In this document: positions 16,003-24,627 of the stretch, piece by piece
Layout of the letters: each line of letters begins with the position of its first letter
Position numbering within the stretch: the stretch's first letter is position 1
From: JAVBRU01 sp031547595
GTDB lineage: Bacteria; Bacillota; Clostridia; Christensenellales; Aristaeellaceae
Direction: 5' to 3'
Assembly (NCBI GenBank): GCA_031547595.1
Contig: JAVBRU010000075.1
Span: 11,561-75,560, forward strand
Length of the DNA: 64,000 bases
The notes under the pieces: generated by a model
Database searches by the model: none
What the model was told of the DNA's origin: nothing
The model's input: the letters and a program-made list of their open reading frames with translations, nothing else
Made by a program: the position numbers and the translations under genes

Positions 16003-16853
16003 TGCCTTGTTATGAAGCGCGGGTGCCGGACAACAGCCCGCCCATGCGGCTGGATGCGTATCTGGCCCGTGCATTGCCTGCATTGCCCGCGCATGTGCTG
16101 CGCGGCGCTTTTGCGCGCAGGGATGTGAAGATGGATGGGGTGCGCACACGCCCGGAAGCACTGGCCGCGCAGGGCGCGCTGGTGCAGGTATACACAGCGT
16201 ATCAGCCACAGCTGGACGTAGTGTATGAAGATGGGCATATTCTGCTGATCAACAAGCCTGCGGGCATCAGTGTGGAGGAGGACGGGCGCGGCGGCATGAC
16301 GCTGCTCAGCCTGGCTGCGCTCTACGCCAGGGAAGCCTACATACCGCGCCTGTGTCATCGGCTGGACAACCCCACAAGCGGGCTCCTGCTATTGGCCAAA
16401 GACGACGCGGCAGAGCAAGCGGCGCTGAGCGCTTTCAAGGCGCACAGCATGCAAAAGACATACACCTGCATCGTGCGCGGCGTGATGCGCCCGGCGGAAA
16501 ACACCTGCGAAGCATACCTGGTGAAAGACGCGGCGCGGGCAAAGGTGAAGATTGTATCGCATAACACGCCGGGCAGCAAGCCCATCATCACGCGCTACCA
16601 AACGCTGCACTGCGATGGCGAAACCTCGCGCCTGCGTGTGGATTTACTGACAGGGCGCACCCACCAGATCCGCGCACACATGGCATACCTCGCGCATCCC
16701 GTGCTAGGGGACGACCAGTATGGCGACCGCGCTTTCAACAAGCGCATGAAGGCGGGGCGGCTGATGCTGTGCGCCACCGGGCTGACGCTGCATGCGGACG
16801 GCGTGCTGCAATACTTGGAGGGACGGCATTTTGAAGCCGCACCGCCATTTTGA
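16002..16853 (+). CDS. RluA-family pseudouridine synthase
   Basis: 283 residues from the ATG that overlaps the previous stop (TAATG). It should convert specific uridines of rRNA to pseudouridine. Residues 10-65 form an S4-like RNA-binding region (MRLDAYLARALPAL, DVKMDGVRTRPEALA). The catalytic domain begins with VVYEDGHILLINKPAGISV, and the catalytic aspartate is Asp122 in CHRLDNPTSGLLLLAK. A later GRTHQIRAHMAYLAHPVLGD motif is also family-typical. Length is normal for RluC/RluD-type enzymes; the exact target site cannot be read. A HAD phosphatase gene follows 15 bp downstream. Confidence 0.92.
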   Translation: MPCYEARVPDNSPPMRLDAYLARALPALPAHVLRGAFARRDVKMDGVRTRPEALAAQGALVQVYTAYQPQLDVVYEDGHILLINKPAGISVEEDGRGGMTLLSLAALYAREAYIPRLCHRLDNPTSGLLLLAKDDAAEQAALSAFKAHSMQKTYTCIVRGVMRPAENTCEAYLVKDAARAKVKIVSHNTPGSKPIITRYQTLHCDGETSRLRVDLLTGRTHQIRAHMAYLAHPVLGDDQYGDRAFNKRMKAGRLMLCATGLTLHADGVLQYLEGRHFEAAPPF

Positions 16854-16868
16854 AAGGGTTTTTGATGT

Positions 16869-17678
16869 ATGCAAGTTCAAATGATTGCGATGGACATGGA
16901 TGGCACGCTGCTGGATAGGCAGGGCCGGGTGCCCGAAGAAAATATCAAGGCGCTGAAGGAAGCACAGGCACAGGGTATTATTGTGACCGTATGCTCGGGA
17001 CGCTATCCGGAAAACGCATGGCTGGTGATGCAGGGCGCGGGCATTGAATGCCCCATAATTGGCAGCAATGGCGCGTGCATCATTGATGAGCAGCGGCGCA
17101 TACTGGCCAGCCATGCGATGGCAGATGCCGCCAAGCTGTCTGCCTACGCGTATCTGGAGGCTGTTTCTGCACGTTATTATTTTTTTGGAGAGCATTTTGT
17201 ATGCACCAGTGAGGAAAAAATGGCTCACTATAGCGAGGTGGAGTTTGGCGATAAGCTGCCCCAGCAGATGGGCGTCACGGTGTATCATGGTAGGGATGCT
17301 ACGCAGCAGATGATCCACAGGCTCGTGCATAAGTTTTTTGTGCACGATAATGGCGATCTGCCGCTGATGCGCAGGCAGCTTTCGCCCATTGCGGGCATCA
17401 GCCTCACGCAGTCGGGCGAGCATAACCTGGAGATCATGCCGGAGGGCATCGACAAGGGCACCGGCATCCGCGAGCTGGCCGCGCACTACGGTATCTCGAT
17501 TGAAAATGTGATGGCGCTGGGCGATCAGGAAAACGACATCCCGATGCTGAGCATTGCGGGCTATGGCGTGGCCATGGGCAATGCCAGCGCCGCCGCCAAG
17601 GCCGCTGCGAAGTACGCTACCGCCGCGCATGACCAGGCAGGCGTGGCCAAGGCCATCTATCGTTTTGCGCTTGCATAA
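16869..17678 (+). CDS. HAD-IIB (Cof-type) phosphatase
   Basis: 269-residue haloacid-dehalogenase-superfamily hydrolase that should dephosphorylate a small phosphorylated metabolite such as a sugar phosphate or flavin. The motif I aspartates are Asp9 and Asp11 in AMDMDGTLLD. Motif II is in VTVCSGRYP, motif III is the lysine in MPEGIDKGTGIRELA, and motif IV is GDQENDIPML. The Cof cap domain lies between motifs II and III. The substrate is not predictable for this promiscuous family. It follows the pseudouridine synthase by 15 bp and is probably in the same transcript. Confidence 0.92.
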   Translation: MQVQMIAMDMDGTLLDRQGRVPEENIKALKEAQAQGIIVTVCSGRYPENAWLVMQGAGIECPIIGSNGACIIDEQRRILASHAMADAAKLSAYAYLEAVSARYYFFGEHFVCTSEEKMAHYSEVEFGDKLPQQMGVTVYHGRDATQQMIHRLVHKFFVHDNGDLPLMRRQLSPIAGISLTQSGEHNLEIMPEGIDKGTGIRELAAHYGISIENVMALGDQENDIPMLSIAGYGVAMGNASAAAKAAAKYATAAHDQAGVAKAIYRFALA

Positions 17679-17685
17679 TAAAGCA

Positions 17686-17714
17686 TTGAATTGATCGCGC
17701 AAATGGGTTATAAT
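17686..17714 (+). promoter_or_regulatory. Promoter of the DUF1292 gene
   Basis: TTGAAT, 17 bases, perfect TATAAT. A TGCGCA-TTG-TGCGCA palindrome follows at 17720-17734, between the promoter and the ribosome site, and could be an operator or leader hairpin. Confidence 0.75.
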
Positions 17715-17752
17715 AAGGGTGCGCATTGTGCGCAATGAAAGGAGAGTAAGCC

Positions 17753-18052
17753 ATGTCAGAGCAAGATTTCAAAGACATCATCGAACTGGAAGGGGAGGAT
17801 GGCTCCGTCTTGCAGCTTTGCGTGGAACGCTATTTCTTCTACAATGGCGAAGAATATGTGCTGCTGAGCGATAATTGCGGCGATCATGAAGGCGAAACCG
17901 AGATTTCTCACTTTGTGATGCGCGTGCAGCCCTTGACGGCCGAGGACGGCGAAGAAATGGAAGAGTTCGTGCCTGTGGAGGAAGAGCTGATGGAGCAGCT
18001 GATCCAGGTCATCGAAGCGACCTTCGAGGAAGAATCCGAGGACGAGGACTGA
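17753..18052 (+). CDS. DUF1292 domain protein
   Basis: 99-residue small acidic protein of the DUF1292 family, common in Firmicutes and often found near genome-maintenance or Holliday-junction genes. The family hallmark is an opening acidic strand region, here IIELEGEDGSVLQL, then FFYNGEEYVLLS. The C-terminus is very acidic (EEESEDED). No function is established that I can cite. It has its own promoter and a strong terminator (18083-18110), so it is monocistronic ahead of uvrC. The start has AAAGGAG nine bases upstream. Confidence 0.88.
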   Translation: MSEQDFKDIIELEGEDGSVLQLCVERYFFYNGEEYVLLSDNCGDHEGETEISHFVMRVQPLTAEDGEEMEEFVPVEEELMEQLIQVIEATFEEESEDED

Positions 18053-18082
18053 GTTCGCGCCATAGGTTCATACTGTTCTGCC

Positions 18083-18110
18083 GCGTGCCGCGTCTGCGGC
18101 GCGCTTTTTT
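18083..18110 (+). terminator. Terminator after the DUF1292 gene
   Basis: GCGTGCCGC pairs with GCGGCGCGC (one G-U pair) around a four-base loop and is followed by six T. It is a textbook intrinsic terminator. Confidence 0.9.
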
Positions 18111-18132
18111 GATAGTAAAGGAATGATTGCCC

Positions 18133-19971
18133 ATGAATGATACGCTGGCGCTGAAAATCAAAAACCTGCCCGATTCGCCCGGCTGCTACCTGATGAAGGA
18201 GAAGGGCGAGATTATTTACGTGGGCAAAGCGGTCAACCTCAAAAACCGCGTGCGCAGCTCTTTTCAGGGGCGTGATCATACGCCGAAAGTGGCTATGATG
18301 GTGTCGCACATTGACGATTTTGACATTATGCTGTGCCGCACCAATTTGGAGGCGCTGATCCTGGAGTGCAACCTGATCAAGCTGCACATGCCGCACTATA
18401 ACATCAAGCTGAAGGACGACAAGCATTACCCCTATATCCGCATCGACCCGCGCGAGGCTTTCCCGCGTGTGACGCTGGCGCGGCGCATGGAGAAGGACGG
18501 CGCGAAGTACTTTGGCCCCTACACCGGCGCTACCGCCGTTCGCGAAGCGCTGGAGGTGATCAAAAAGATTTTCCCGCTGCGCACCTGCGCGCTGGAACTG
18601 CCCCGCAAAACCCCGCAGCGCCCGTGCGTCAATTTTGAGATCGGGCGCTGCCTCGCGCCCTGCGCGGGCAAGTGTGAGGAGGCCGAGTACGCGCAGATGA
18701 TCACCGGTGTCATCGCGTTTTTGAACGGGCAATACAAGCAGATCACTGATCAGCTGGATAAGGACATGCGCGCTGCCGCTATGGCGCTGCAATTTGAGCG
18801 TGCCGCGCAGCTGCGCGACAGAAAACGCGATATCGAAGATTTGATGCAGCGCCAGCAGGCTATCCAGATCAATCAGGCCGAGCAGGACGTGTTTGCGCTT
18901 TCGCAGGACAGCCTGGACGCCATGGCGCAGGTGTTGTGGATCCGCGGCGGCAAGATGGTGGGCGGCGAAAGCTATGCCTTGCCCCGGGAAGGCAACGAGC
19001 CTGCCGATGAGGTGCTGTTCGACTTCATTACCCAGTATTATGACGAGCGCACTCCCGCGCGCGAGGTGCTGTGCCAGCGCTTGCCTGCCGAGCTGATGGA
19101 TGATTTGCAGGAATGGCTGCAAAAAAAACGCGGCAGTGCCTGCACAGTGGCGGTGCCGCAGCGCGGCGAAAAGCGCGCCCTCACTTTGATGGCCGAAAAG
19201 AATGCCACCGATGCATTGCAAAAGCGCAATGCGAAACAGCAAATCCAGCATGAGCGCACCGTCGGCGCGTGTGAGGAACTGGGCAAGGTGCTGGGCATGG
19301 CTGTCACGCCGCGCCGCATAGAGGGCTTTGATATCAGCAACACCCAGGGCATCCTCAGCGTGGCGTCCATGGTGGTATTTATCGACGGGCAGCCCGCCAA
19401 CAAGGAATACCGCCACTACCGCATCAAAACTGTGGAGGGCGCAAACGATTTTGCATCTATGAACGAAGTGCTGGGCAGGCGCTTTCGCCGCGCACTGAGC
19501 GACGATCCCACGCAGCGCTGGGTGATGCCAGACCTCGTGCTGATTGACGGCGGCCCGCAGCAGCTGGCGTTTGCGCGCCGCGCGATGCTGGATGCGGGTG
19601 CGGATGTGCCCATGTTTTCACTGGCCGAGCGGCTGGACGAGATTTTTTTGCCGGATCAGGAGCAGTCGATCTACCTCGACCGCCGCTCCCCGGCGCTGCA
19701 CCTCATCCAGCGCATCCGCGATGAGGCGCACCGCTTTGCCATCACGCACCACCGGGGGCTTCGCGGCCAGTCCTCTGTGCACAGCGCACTGGAGGATATC
19801 CCGGGCATCGGCCCCAAGCGTAGACAGGCCCTGTTGAAGCATTTTAAGACCCTGCGCGCCATCCTGGACGCGTCTGTTGAAGAACTGCAAAAAGCGCCGG
19901 GCATGACGGCGGCGGCGGCGCAGGCGGTGTATGATTATGCACATAAGGATGAGGGCGATGGGGGGATATGA
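18133..19971 (+). CDS. uvrC: Excinuclease ABC subunit C
   Basis: 612-residue nuclease subunit of nucleotide-excision repair that cuts both sides of a lesion after UvrA/UvrB loading. The N-terminal GIY-YIG domain is visible as LPDSPGCYLMKEKGEIIYVG then KAVNLKNRV. A cysteine cluster follows (CVNFEIGRCLAPCAGKC). The UVR motif that binds UvrB is near residues 200-235. The RNase-H-like endonuclease region includes GFDISNTQG and LVLIDGGPQQL, and helix-hairpin-helix motifs close the protein (IPGIGPKRRQALL). I chose ATG 18133 over the TTG two codons upstream because it has the better ribosome-site spacing. It overlaps the next gene by 4 bp. Confidence 0.96.
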   Translation: MNDTLALKIKNLPDSPGCYLMKEKGEIIYVGKAVNLKNRVRSSFQGRDHTPKVAMMVSHIDDFDIMLCRTNLEALILECNLIKLHMPHYNIKLKDDKHYPYIRIDPREAFPRVTLARRMEKDGAKYFGPYTGATAVREALEVIKKIFPLRTCALELPRKTPQRPCVNFEIGRCLAPCAGKCEEAEYAQMITGVIAFLNGQYKQITDQLDKDMRAAAMALQFERAAQLRDRKRDIEDLMQRQQAIQINQAEQDVFALSQDSLDAMAQVLWIRGGKMVGGESYALPREGNEPADEVLFDFITQYYDERTPAREVLCQRLPAELMDDLQEWLQKKRGSACTVAVPQRGEKRALTLMAEKNATDALQKRNAKQQIQHERTVGACEELGKVLGMAVTPRRIEGFDISNTQGILSVASMVVFIDGQPANKEYRHYRIKTVEGANDFASMNEVLGRRFRRALSDDPTQRWVMPDLVLIDGGPQQLAFARRAMLDAGADVPMFSLAERLDEIFLPDQEQSIYLDRRSPALHLIQRIRDEAHRFAITHHRGLRGQSSVHSALEDIPGIGPKRRQALLKHFKTLRAILDASVEELQKAPGMTAAAAQAVYDYAHKDEGDGGI

Positions 19972-20447
19972 AATTAGGGCATAAAGTTGCGCTGTTTTGC
20001 GTATTGCTGCTGGGTGTGTTCATTCTGATGATTGTATATTCGAACCTGTTTATGAACACCTTGTCCGCAGAAAAGCTACAGATGTATATTGAGGATAACC
20101 CGGAGCTGTTGGCAGAGTTTCTGGAGTATGTAGACGGGAAAGTTTTGAACAGGGCAGACCTTCCCTTGAAATACAGAAATGTTTTAGATGGCAGGGTGAG
20201 ATACCTGGATGCGCGGAACGGCAAGAACGTCTACGTACATCTATCAGGCGGGTTTGATAATGCAGAGGCTGATACCTTGTTGCAATATCACCCCGATAAC
20301 TGCTATGAATGGGGCGGCGTTGTATATGCTGATTTGCCGGCCGATGGCGTGATTGCAGAAGGACTTGGTATCAACGGGCAAGGGTATGTCCATTGCAAAC
20401 GGCTGGCTGAAAACTGGTTTTTCGTGGAGACTTATTTTCCGACATAG
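19968..20447 (+). CDS. Small membrane-anchored protein of unknown function
   Basis: 159 residues. One N-terminal membrane helix (about residues 6-28, VALFCVLLLGVFILMIVYSN) is followed by an outside domain of about 130 residues with no family that I recognise. Charged helical segments (SAEKLQMYIEDNPELLAEFLEYVDGKV) lead into a beta-rich end. The ATG overlaps the uvrC stop (ATGA), so it is translated with uvrC. Its codon use looks more A/T-rich than uvrC by eye, a possible sign of separate ancestry. The gene ends at a very long two-way terminator. Confidence 0.7.
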   Translation: MKLGHKVALFCVLLLGVFILMIVYSNLFMNTLSAEKLQMYIEDNPELLAEFLEYVDGKVLNRADLPLKYRNVLDGRVRYLDARNGKNVYVHLSGGFDNAEADTLLQYHPDNCYEWGGVVYADLPADGVIAEGLGINGQGYVHCKRLAENWFFVETYFPT

Positions 20448-20463
20448 GCATCATATGAGAAAT

Positions 20464-20508
20464 AAAAATCAAAAAGCACTGTGCCTGGCACAATGCTTTT
20501 TGATTTTT
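20464..20508. terminator. Two-way terminator between convergent genes
   Basis: Fifteen perfect pairs (AAAAATCAAAAAGCA with its complement) enclose an inner TGTGCC/GGCACA stem with single-base separations. A-rich and T-rich flanks make it work on both strands, for the uvrC operon and for the phosphohexomutase gene. Confidence 0.9.
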
Positions 20509-20517
20509 GCTATTTGT

Positions 20518-22233
20518 TTACTGCACCAAAGCCTTGATCGCCGCCTGCAGTGCATCGTTGAGGGCGCTTGCGTCCCCGGCGGTCTTGGCGCAGGTGTTCA
20601 CATACAGCTTGATCTTGGGCTCCGTGCCGCTGGGACGCACGCACACCCAATGCCCGTCTGCCAGCTCAAAATACAGTACGTCAGACGCGGGGGTATCCAG
20701 TGCTTCGGTGATGTTTCCGGCGGTGCGGGTACCGGTCAGATAGTCGCGCACGCCAAGCACGGGGATGCCTGCCAGTGCGGTGGGCGGCGCGGCGCGTAGT
20801 GCGCGCATGATGTCGGCCATGCGGCTCAGGCCGTCCTTGCCGGGTAAAGTGATGGAAATCACCTTTTCTTCGTAATAGCCGTAGGTTTCAAAGAGGGTTT
20901 GCAGGCGGTCATACAGCGTGATGCCCTCGTCCATGCAGGCGCAGGCGGCCTCGCACAGCAGAAGGGAGGCATTGACGCCGTCCTTGTCACGTACCTGGGT
21001 GCCGGACAGATAACCAAAGCTCTCTTCAAAGCCAAACAGGAAGGTGTACGCGCCGGATTCCTCAAACTGCTGGATTTTTTCGCCGATAAACTTAAACCCG
21101 GTGAGGGTGTTGAACATCGTGGCACCAAAGGAGGACGCGATGGCGGTGGCAAGCTCGGTAGATACGATGGATTTGACCACCGCGCCGTTTGCGGGCAACG
21201 TGCCGTTTGCCTTCTTGGAGGACAAAATGTGGTGAAGCAGCAGGCAGCCAATCTGGTTGCCCGTGAGGGTGTGGAAGGTGCCCTCGCCGTCCCGCACGGC
21301 CACGCCCATGCGGTCGCAGTCCGGATCGGTGCCAAATACCACGGACGCGCCGGTTTGATCGGCCAGCGGAATGGCCAGCTTGAACGCGGCGGGGTCTTCG
21401 GGGTTGGGCGCGGTGACGGTGGGGAAGGCGGGGTCTGGCAGCTCCTGCTCCTTCACAACGGCCACCTGCGTGACGCCAAGCTCCTTCAGCATCCGACGCA
21501 CCGGCACATTGCCCGAGCCGTGCAGCGGCGTGTATACGATGTTCAAGTCCCCGCCCCGGCGCTTCAGCAGCTCCGGCCTTTGGGCGAGGGTCTTGATCAT
21601 GGCGATGTAATCATCGTCCACTTCTTGATCGCCAATGATGCAAAGCAGCCCTTGCTCCTTGGCCTGATTTTCGTCCATGGCGGTGCAGTCGGCATAGTCC
21701 AGTGCGCGGATGTAGGCGGTCACGATGTCGGCAGCCTCGGGCGAGAGCTGCGCGCCGTCGTCCCAATACACCTTATAGCCGTTGTACTGGGATGGGTTGT
21801 GGCTGGCGGTGATGACCACGCCGGCCTGCGCGTTGAGGTGCCGTACTGCGAAGCTCAAGATCGGCACCGGGCGAAGCGCGTCAAACAAGTAGGCCTTCAC
21901 GCCGTTTTGCGCAAGGGTGAGGGCGGTTTCCTTGGCGAACTCTGGGCTCATGCGGCGGCTGTCGTAGGCGATGACCACGCCGCGCTGCGCGCCGCCCTGC
22001 GCCAGCACATACTGCGCCAGGCCCTTGGAGGCGCGGCGCACGTTATAGGCGTTCATGCGGTTGGTGCCCGCGCCCAGCGTGCCGCGCATGCCTGCGGTGC
22101 CAAAGGAAAGCTCGGTATAAAAGCGGTCTTCCTTTTCGTTTTCGTCCCCAAAAATGGCCTGAAGCTCCTCATAGGTGGCGGTATCCGCCGCAAAACGTGT
22201 CAGCCACGCCTGGTATTCGTCTTGATAAGGCAT
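20518..22233 (-). CDS. pgcA: Alpha-phosphohexomutase (phosphoglucomutase type)
   Basis: 571-residue mutase that should interconvert glucose-1-phosphate and glucose-6-phosphate, and perhaps mannose phosphates, feeding cell-wall and glycolipid precursors. ATG 22233 is preceded by GCAGGAGG; the much longer upstream frame is in another gene's region and is rejected. Seen motifs are SFGTAGMRG, the phosphoserine loop TASHNPSQYNGYK with Ser144, the metal-binding DPDCDRMGV and the sugar-binding GFEESFGYL. The C-terminal phosphate-binding loop is seen as RPSGTEPKIK. Length and motifs match the Bacillus PgcA-like group, so the symbol is given with some reserve. Confidence 0.92.
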   Translation of the reverse strand: MPYQDEYQAWLTRFAADTATYEELQAIFGDENEKEDRFYTELSFGTAGMRGTLGAGTNRMNAYNVRRASKGLAQYVLAQGGAQRGVVIAYDSRRMSPEFAKETALTLAQNGVKAYLFDALRPVPILSFAVRHLNAQAGVVITASHNPSQYNGYKVYWDDGAQLSPEAADIVTAYIRALDYADCTAMDENQAKEQGLLCIIGDQEVDDDYIAMIKTLAQRPELLKRRGGDLNIVYTPLHGSGNVPVRRMLKELGVTQVAVVKEQELPDPAFPTVTAPNPEDPAAFKLAIPLADQTGASVVFGTDPDCDRMGVAVRDGEGTFHTLTGNQIGCLLLHHILSSKKANGTLPANGAVVKSIVSTELATAIASSFGATMFNTLTGFKFIGEKIQQFEESGAYTFLFGFEESFGYLSGTQVRDKDGVNASLLLCEAACACMDEGITLYDRLQTLFETYGYYEEKVISITLPGKDGLSRMADIMRALRAAPPTALAGIPVLGVRDYLTGTRTAGNITEALDTPASDVLYFELADGHWVCVRPSGTEPKIKLYVNTCAKTAGDASALNDALQAAIKALVQ

Positions 22234-22321
22234 ACGGGCATCCTCCTGCATCGGTGATTTTCTTTTATTATAAGAAATAATTGGGCAGAGTGCAAGCATA
22301 AAATACCGCGAGGTGATATGC

Positions 22322-23131
22322 TTGAAAAAGGGACTGACGGCAGCCGCGCTGCTCCTCAGCTGCCTGCTGATTGCGCTGGTGCCTTTGCTGAATCCCACAG
22401 AAGAAAAGGCCGAGGACGGCATCCCGCTGGTACGGGTGTGGGTAATTGACGATACCATCGGCGTGACAGGCTGGCTGAAGAAACGCGTTGCAGCCTTTGA
22501 GAAAGCCAACCGCGTGCGCGTGTATTTGCGCAGCGCCACCTTTGACGAGGCTACAGCGCTGGATGCCGTGCTGCCCGATGTGATCGTGTTCCCGCAAAGC
22601 GCGCTCTCCGCCAACAGCGTGCCCGTGTGCAAGATGGGCTATACCCTGGCCGTGCGGGATGATACCGTGCTGGTGGCCACAGCCGCGCCCACCAGCGCGC
22701 TGTTTACGCGCCCTACCCCCGCGCCGCAGACCACCGCCGTGCCTGAGGAAAAGCCCTTTGACGTGGCGGAGCTGAGCGCGGTGCTTCTGCCCCTGGCGCT
22801 GGCGCAAAGCTATCCGCATCCTTTGGTCAGCGATCAGGTGTATGCCGATTTCGTCAATGGAAAAGCGCCCGCAGCGGTCATCACGGCCGCGCAGGCGCTG
22901 AAATTACCCTTCGGATACCGTGCCTACCCCGTGGCGGATGGCTGGACGGATTTGACCTATCATGCCACCACGCCGCATGACGGCGAGCTTGCCCGGATGT
23001 TTGTATCCTATCTGCTTGGTGAGGATGCCCAGCGCACCCTTGCGGCGTATGGACTGTTCTCGGTCAACCCCAATTGGCTGATCTATCAGGCCGAGGATGT
23101 GCCGCATGGCGTGATCGAGCGGGGGCAGTAG
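22322..23131 (+). CDS. Binding-protein-like extracytoplasmic protein, unknown ligand
   Basis: 269 residues if started at TTG 22322, which has GAGGTGAT at a good distance; GTG 22313 would overlap that site. The N-terminus is a signal or anchor helix containing LLLSC, which may or may not act as a lipobox. The rest resembles a degenerate family 1 solute-binding protein: VRVWVIDDTIGVTGWLKKRVAAFEKANRVRVYLR, then a DVIVFPQSAL strand, a Thr/Pro linker (PTPAPQTTAVP) and a C-terminal EDAQRTLAAYGLFSV segment typical of such proteins. It is shorter than a normal binding protein and has no transporter genes beside it. It could be an orphan sensor. Confidence 0.6.
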   Translation: MKKGLTAAALLLSCLLIALVPLLNPTEEKAEDGIPLVRVWVIDDTIGVTGWLKKRVAAFEKANRVRVYLRSATFDEATALDAVLPDVIVFPQSALSANSVPVCKMGYTLAVRDDTVLVATAAPTSALFTRPTPAPQTTAVPEEKPFDVAELSAVLLPLALAQSYPHPLVSDQVYADFVNGKAPAAVITAAQALKLPFGYRAYPVADGWTDLTYHATTPHDGELARMFVSYLLGEDAQRTLAAYGLFSVNPNWLIYQAEDVPHGVIERGQ

Positions 23132-23137
23132 CCGAAT

Positions 23138-23689
23138 CTATTTTGAATAATCTCCGATTTGCCCGATATGCTGCCCTATGGTGAAGTAGTTGTTGGGAGA
23201 ATACACCACAGGGTTGATTGCCCGAAGGTCGATAAAATCCAGCCCCTGCACATCCCGGCGTACATTTACCTGACGGAAGGCGGCAAAATGCGTGTCACAT
23301 CCGCCAATGCGCACCGTTTGAATCACTTCGCACTCGTACGACCATTTGGCGTTTGCAATGAGCGGCACATCCAGCACCTTTCCCTGCTCAAAGGAATAAG
23401 GGATGTCCCGGCCTTCCTGCCGGGTGGCATTGTTTTGCTGCTCCACAAAGGGCAATAAATCCGGCGTTACCACGGTGGCAGACAAAAGCCCGGTGCGCTC
23501 GATGTTCTTTGTGGTCTGTTTTTTACGGGAGGTGCCGTTGATACTGATCACCAGGCAGCAGGGAGGCCCCCAGGTGAAGCTGATCCACGATATGGGCGCA
23601 AAATGTGGGCTGCCGTCCTCGTTGCGGGTTCCGATCAAGAAAAGCTGCTGGGTGAAAAAGCACGCCGTTTCCGGGGTGATGACCTCCAT
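23138..23689 (-). CDS. Flavin reductase-like FMN-binding protein
   Basis: 183 residues from ATG 23689, which has GGAGGAATTTTGAT directly upstream; the longer frame lies inside the neighbouring gene. The split-barrel flavin reductase fold is indicated by TRNEDGSPHFAPISWISFTWGPP and ISINGTSRKKQTTKNIERTG, which fit the FMN-binding strand and loop of this family. It would carry FMN and reduce or transfer electrons; the partner is unknown. It is the last gene of a three-gene operon after a PNPOx-like protein and a MarR regulator, so its use is probably controlled by that regulator. Confidence 0.85.
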   Translation of the reverse strand: MEVITPETACFFTQQLFLIGTRNEDGSPHFAPISWISFTWGPPCCLVISINGTSRKKQTTKNIERTGLLSATVVTPDLLPFVEQQNNATRQEGRDIPYSFEQGKVLDVPLIANAKWSYECEVIQTVRIGGCDTHFAAFRQVNVRRDVQGLDFIDLRAINPVVYSPNNYFTIGQHIGQIGDYSK

Positions 23690-23690
23690 A

Positions 23691-24116
23691 TCAAAATTCC
23701 TCCATGGCGATGGTGATGTTGCTGAGGCCGTGATAGTAGTTGACGGTGTGCGCAGAGAACTTGAACACGCAATAGTCCGGATCGTCCACGCCCTTTGGGT
23801 AATACATTTCAAACCCTTCCCGCCAGAGGAAGGCCTTGGTGGCATGATCGGTGCATACTTCCATCACGCCGGTGAACAGCGCGCCCTTGAATTGCCCCTC
23901 GTTGCAGTAATATACCGATGCCTTGGGGTTTTGCAGGAACTGCTGCGCACGCCTGGAGCTAAGGTTGGTGGAGAAATATTGGGTCTGCAGGCTGTCGTGC
24001 TCCAGCACGAGCATAGCCTTCACCTGCGGCTCGCCCTGCCCGTTCACAGAGGCGACATAGGCGTTGTTGCTGCGCTCCCGCAGGCTGCGCACTTCGTTTT
24101 TCCAAGCTTCGTTCAT
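23691..24116 (-). CDS. Pyridoxamine 5'-phosphate oxidase-like flavoprotein
   Basis: 141-residue split-barrel protein of the PNPOx-like superfamily. Features seen are VASVNGQGEPQVKAMLVLEHD (the flavin-binding strand pair), YFSTNLSSRRAQQFLQNPKA (the phosphate-binding basic stretch) and the aromatic C-terminal region. Members of this subgroup bind FMN, F420 or heme and reduce small molecules; true vitamin B6 synthesis is unlikely at this length. Its ATG overlaps the MarR stop (ATGA), and the flavin reductase gene starts 1 bp past its end. A redox or detoxification role under MarR control is inferred. Confidence 0.85.
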   Translation of the reverse strand: MNEAWKNEVRSLRERSNNAYVASVNGQGEPQVKAMLVLEHDSLQTQYFSTNLSSRRAQQFLQNPKASVYYCNEGQFKGALFTGVMEVCTDHATKAFLWREGFEMYYPKGVDDPDYCVFKFSAHTVNYYHGLSNITIAMEEF

Positions 24117-24565
24117 TTTTTTGCTTCCCTTCCCTCTAAATTGCCCAATATTCGCAAAAGTCCATCCTCCAGGGCCAGGATTTCCTCGTCTGAAAAACCC
24201 TCGTAGAAAATTTCGCTCATGTGCAGGGATACATCGTCATATTGGGTTTTCATCTGGCGGGCGACAGCCGTCAAATGAATGTTGACCCTGCGGCGGTCTG
24301 CCGTATCAAACAAGCGCTGCACATGCCCGGATGCTTCCAGCCGGTCCAGCATACTGGTCAGCGTGGTGTTGGCCAGGCCGGTCTTGGCAGCCAGGGTACT
24401 GATGGGGATGCCATCCTCCTCCCACAGCACAAACAGGATGCGTCCCTGCGCGCCGTTAAACGCATCGATGCCATGCTCTGCCAGCAGCTTTTCAAACACC
24501 CGGCCTTGAATCTGTTTCACCTTGCTGATGAGGAACCCTCCGTAGGTTTTGGATACCAACGCCAT
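24113..24565 (-). CDS. MarR-family transcriptional regulator
   Basis: 150-residue winged-helix repressor. The recognition segment is PISTLAAKTGLANTTLTSMLDRLEASGHVQR, followed by the wing DTADRRRVNIHLT, both typical of MarR. I chose ATG 24565, with AGGAAGAGGTG ahead, over the adjacent GTG. It is first in an operon with two flavoproteins. A perfect 18-bp palindrome lies between its own -35 and -10, so autorepression is very likely. Induction by a reactive or aromatic compound is common in the family but not shown here. Confidence 0.92.
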   Translation of the reverse strand: MALVSKTYGGFLISKVKQIQGRVFEKLLAEHGIDAFNGAQGRILFVLWEEDGIPISTLAAKTGLANTTLTSMLDRLEASGHVQRLFDTADRRRVNIHLTAVARQMKTQYDDVSLHMSEIFYEGFSDEEILALEDGLLRILGNLEGREAKK

Positions 24566-24580
24566 CACCTCTTCCTGTAT

Positions 24581-24609
24581 AGGATATTACTATATAGTAA
24601 TAATGTCAA
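24581..24609 (-). promoter_or_regulatory. Promoter of the MarR operon
   Basis: On the minus strand a perfect TTGACA, 17 bases, then TATCCT. The spacer is almost entirely filled by the operator palindrome at 24585-24602. Confidence 0.8.
24585..24602. promoter_or_regulatory. 18-bp perfect palindrome, probable MarR operator
   Basis: TATTACTATATAGTAATA is its own reverse complement. Its size and its place inside the marR promoter fit an operator that blocks RNA polymerase. The same site also stands close to the divergent promoter at 24628. Confidence 0.8.
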
Positions 24610-24627
24610 GCGAAATTTGCAGTGTTC

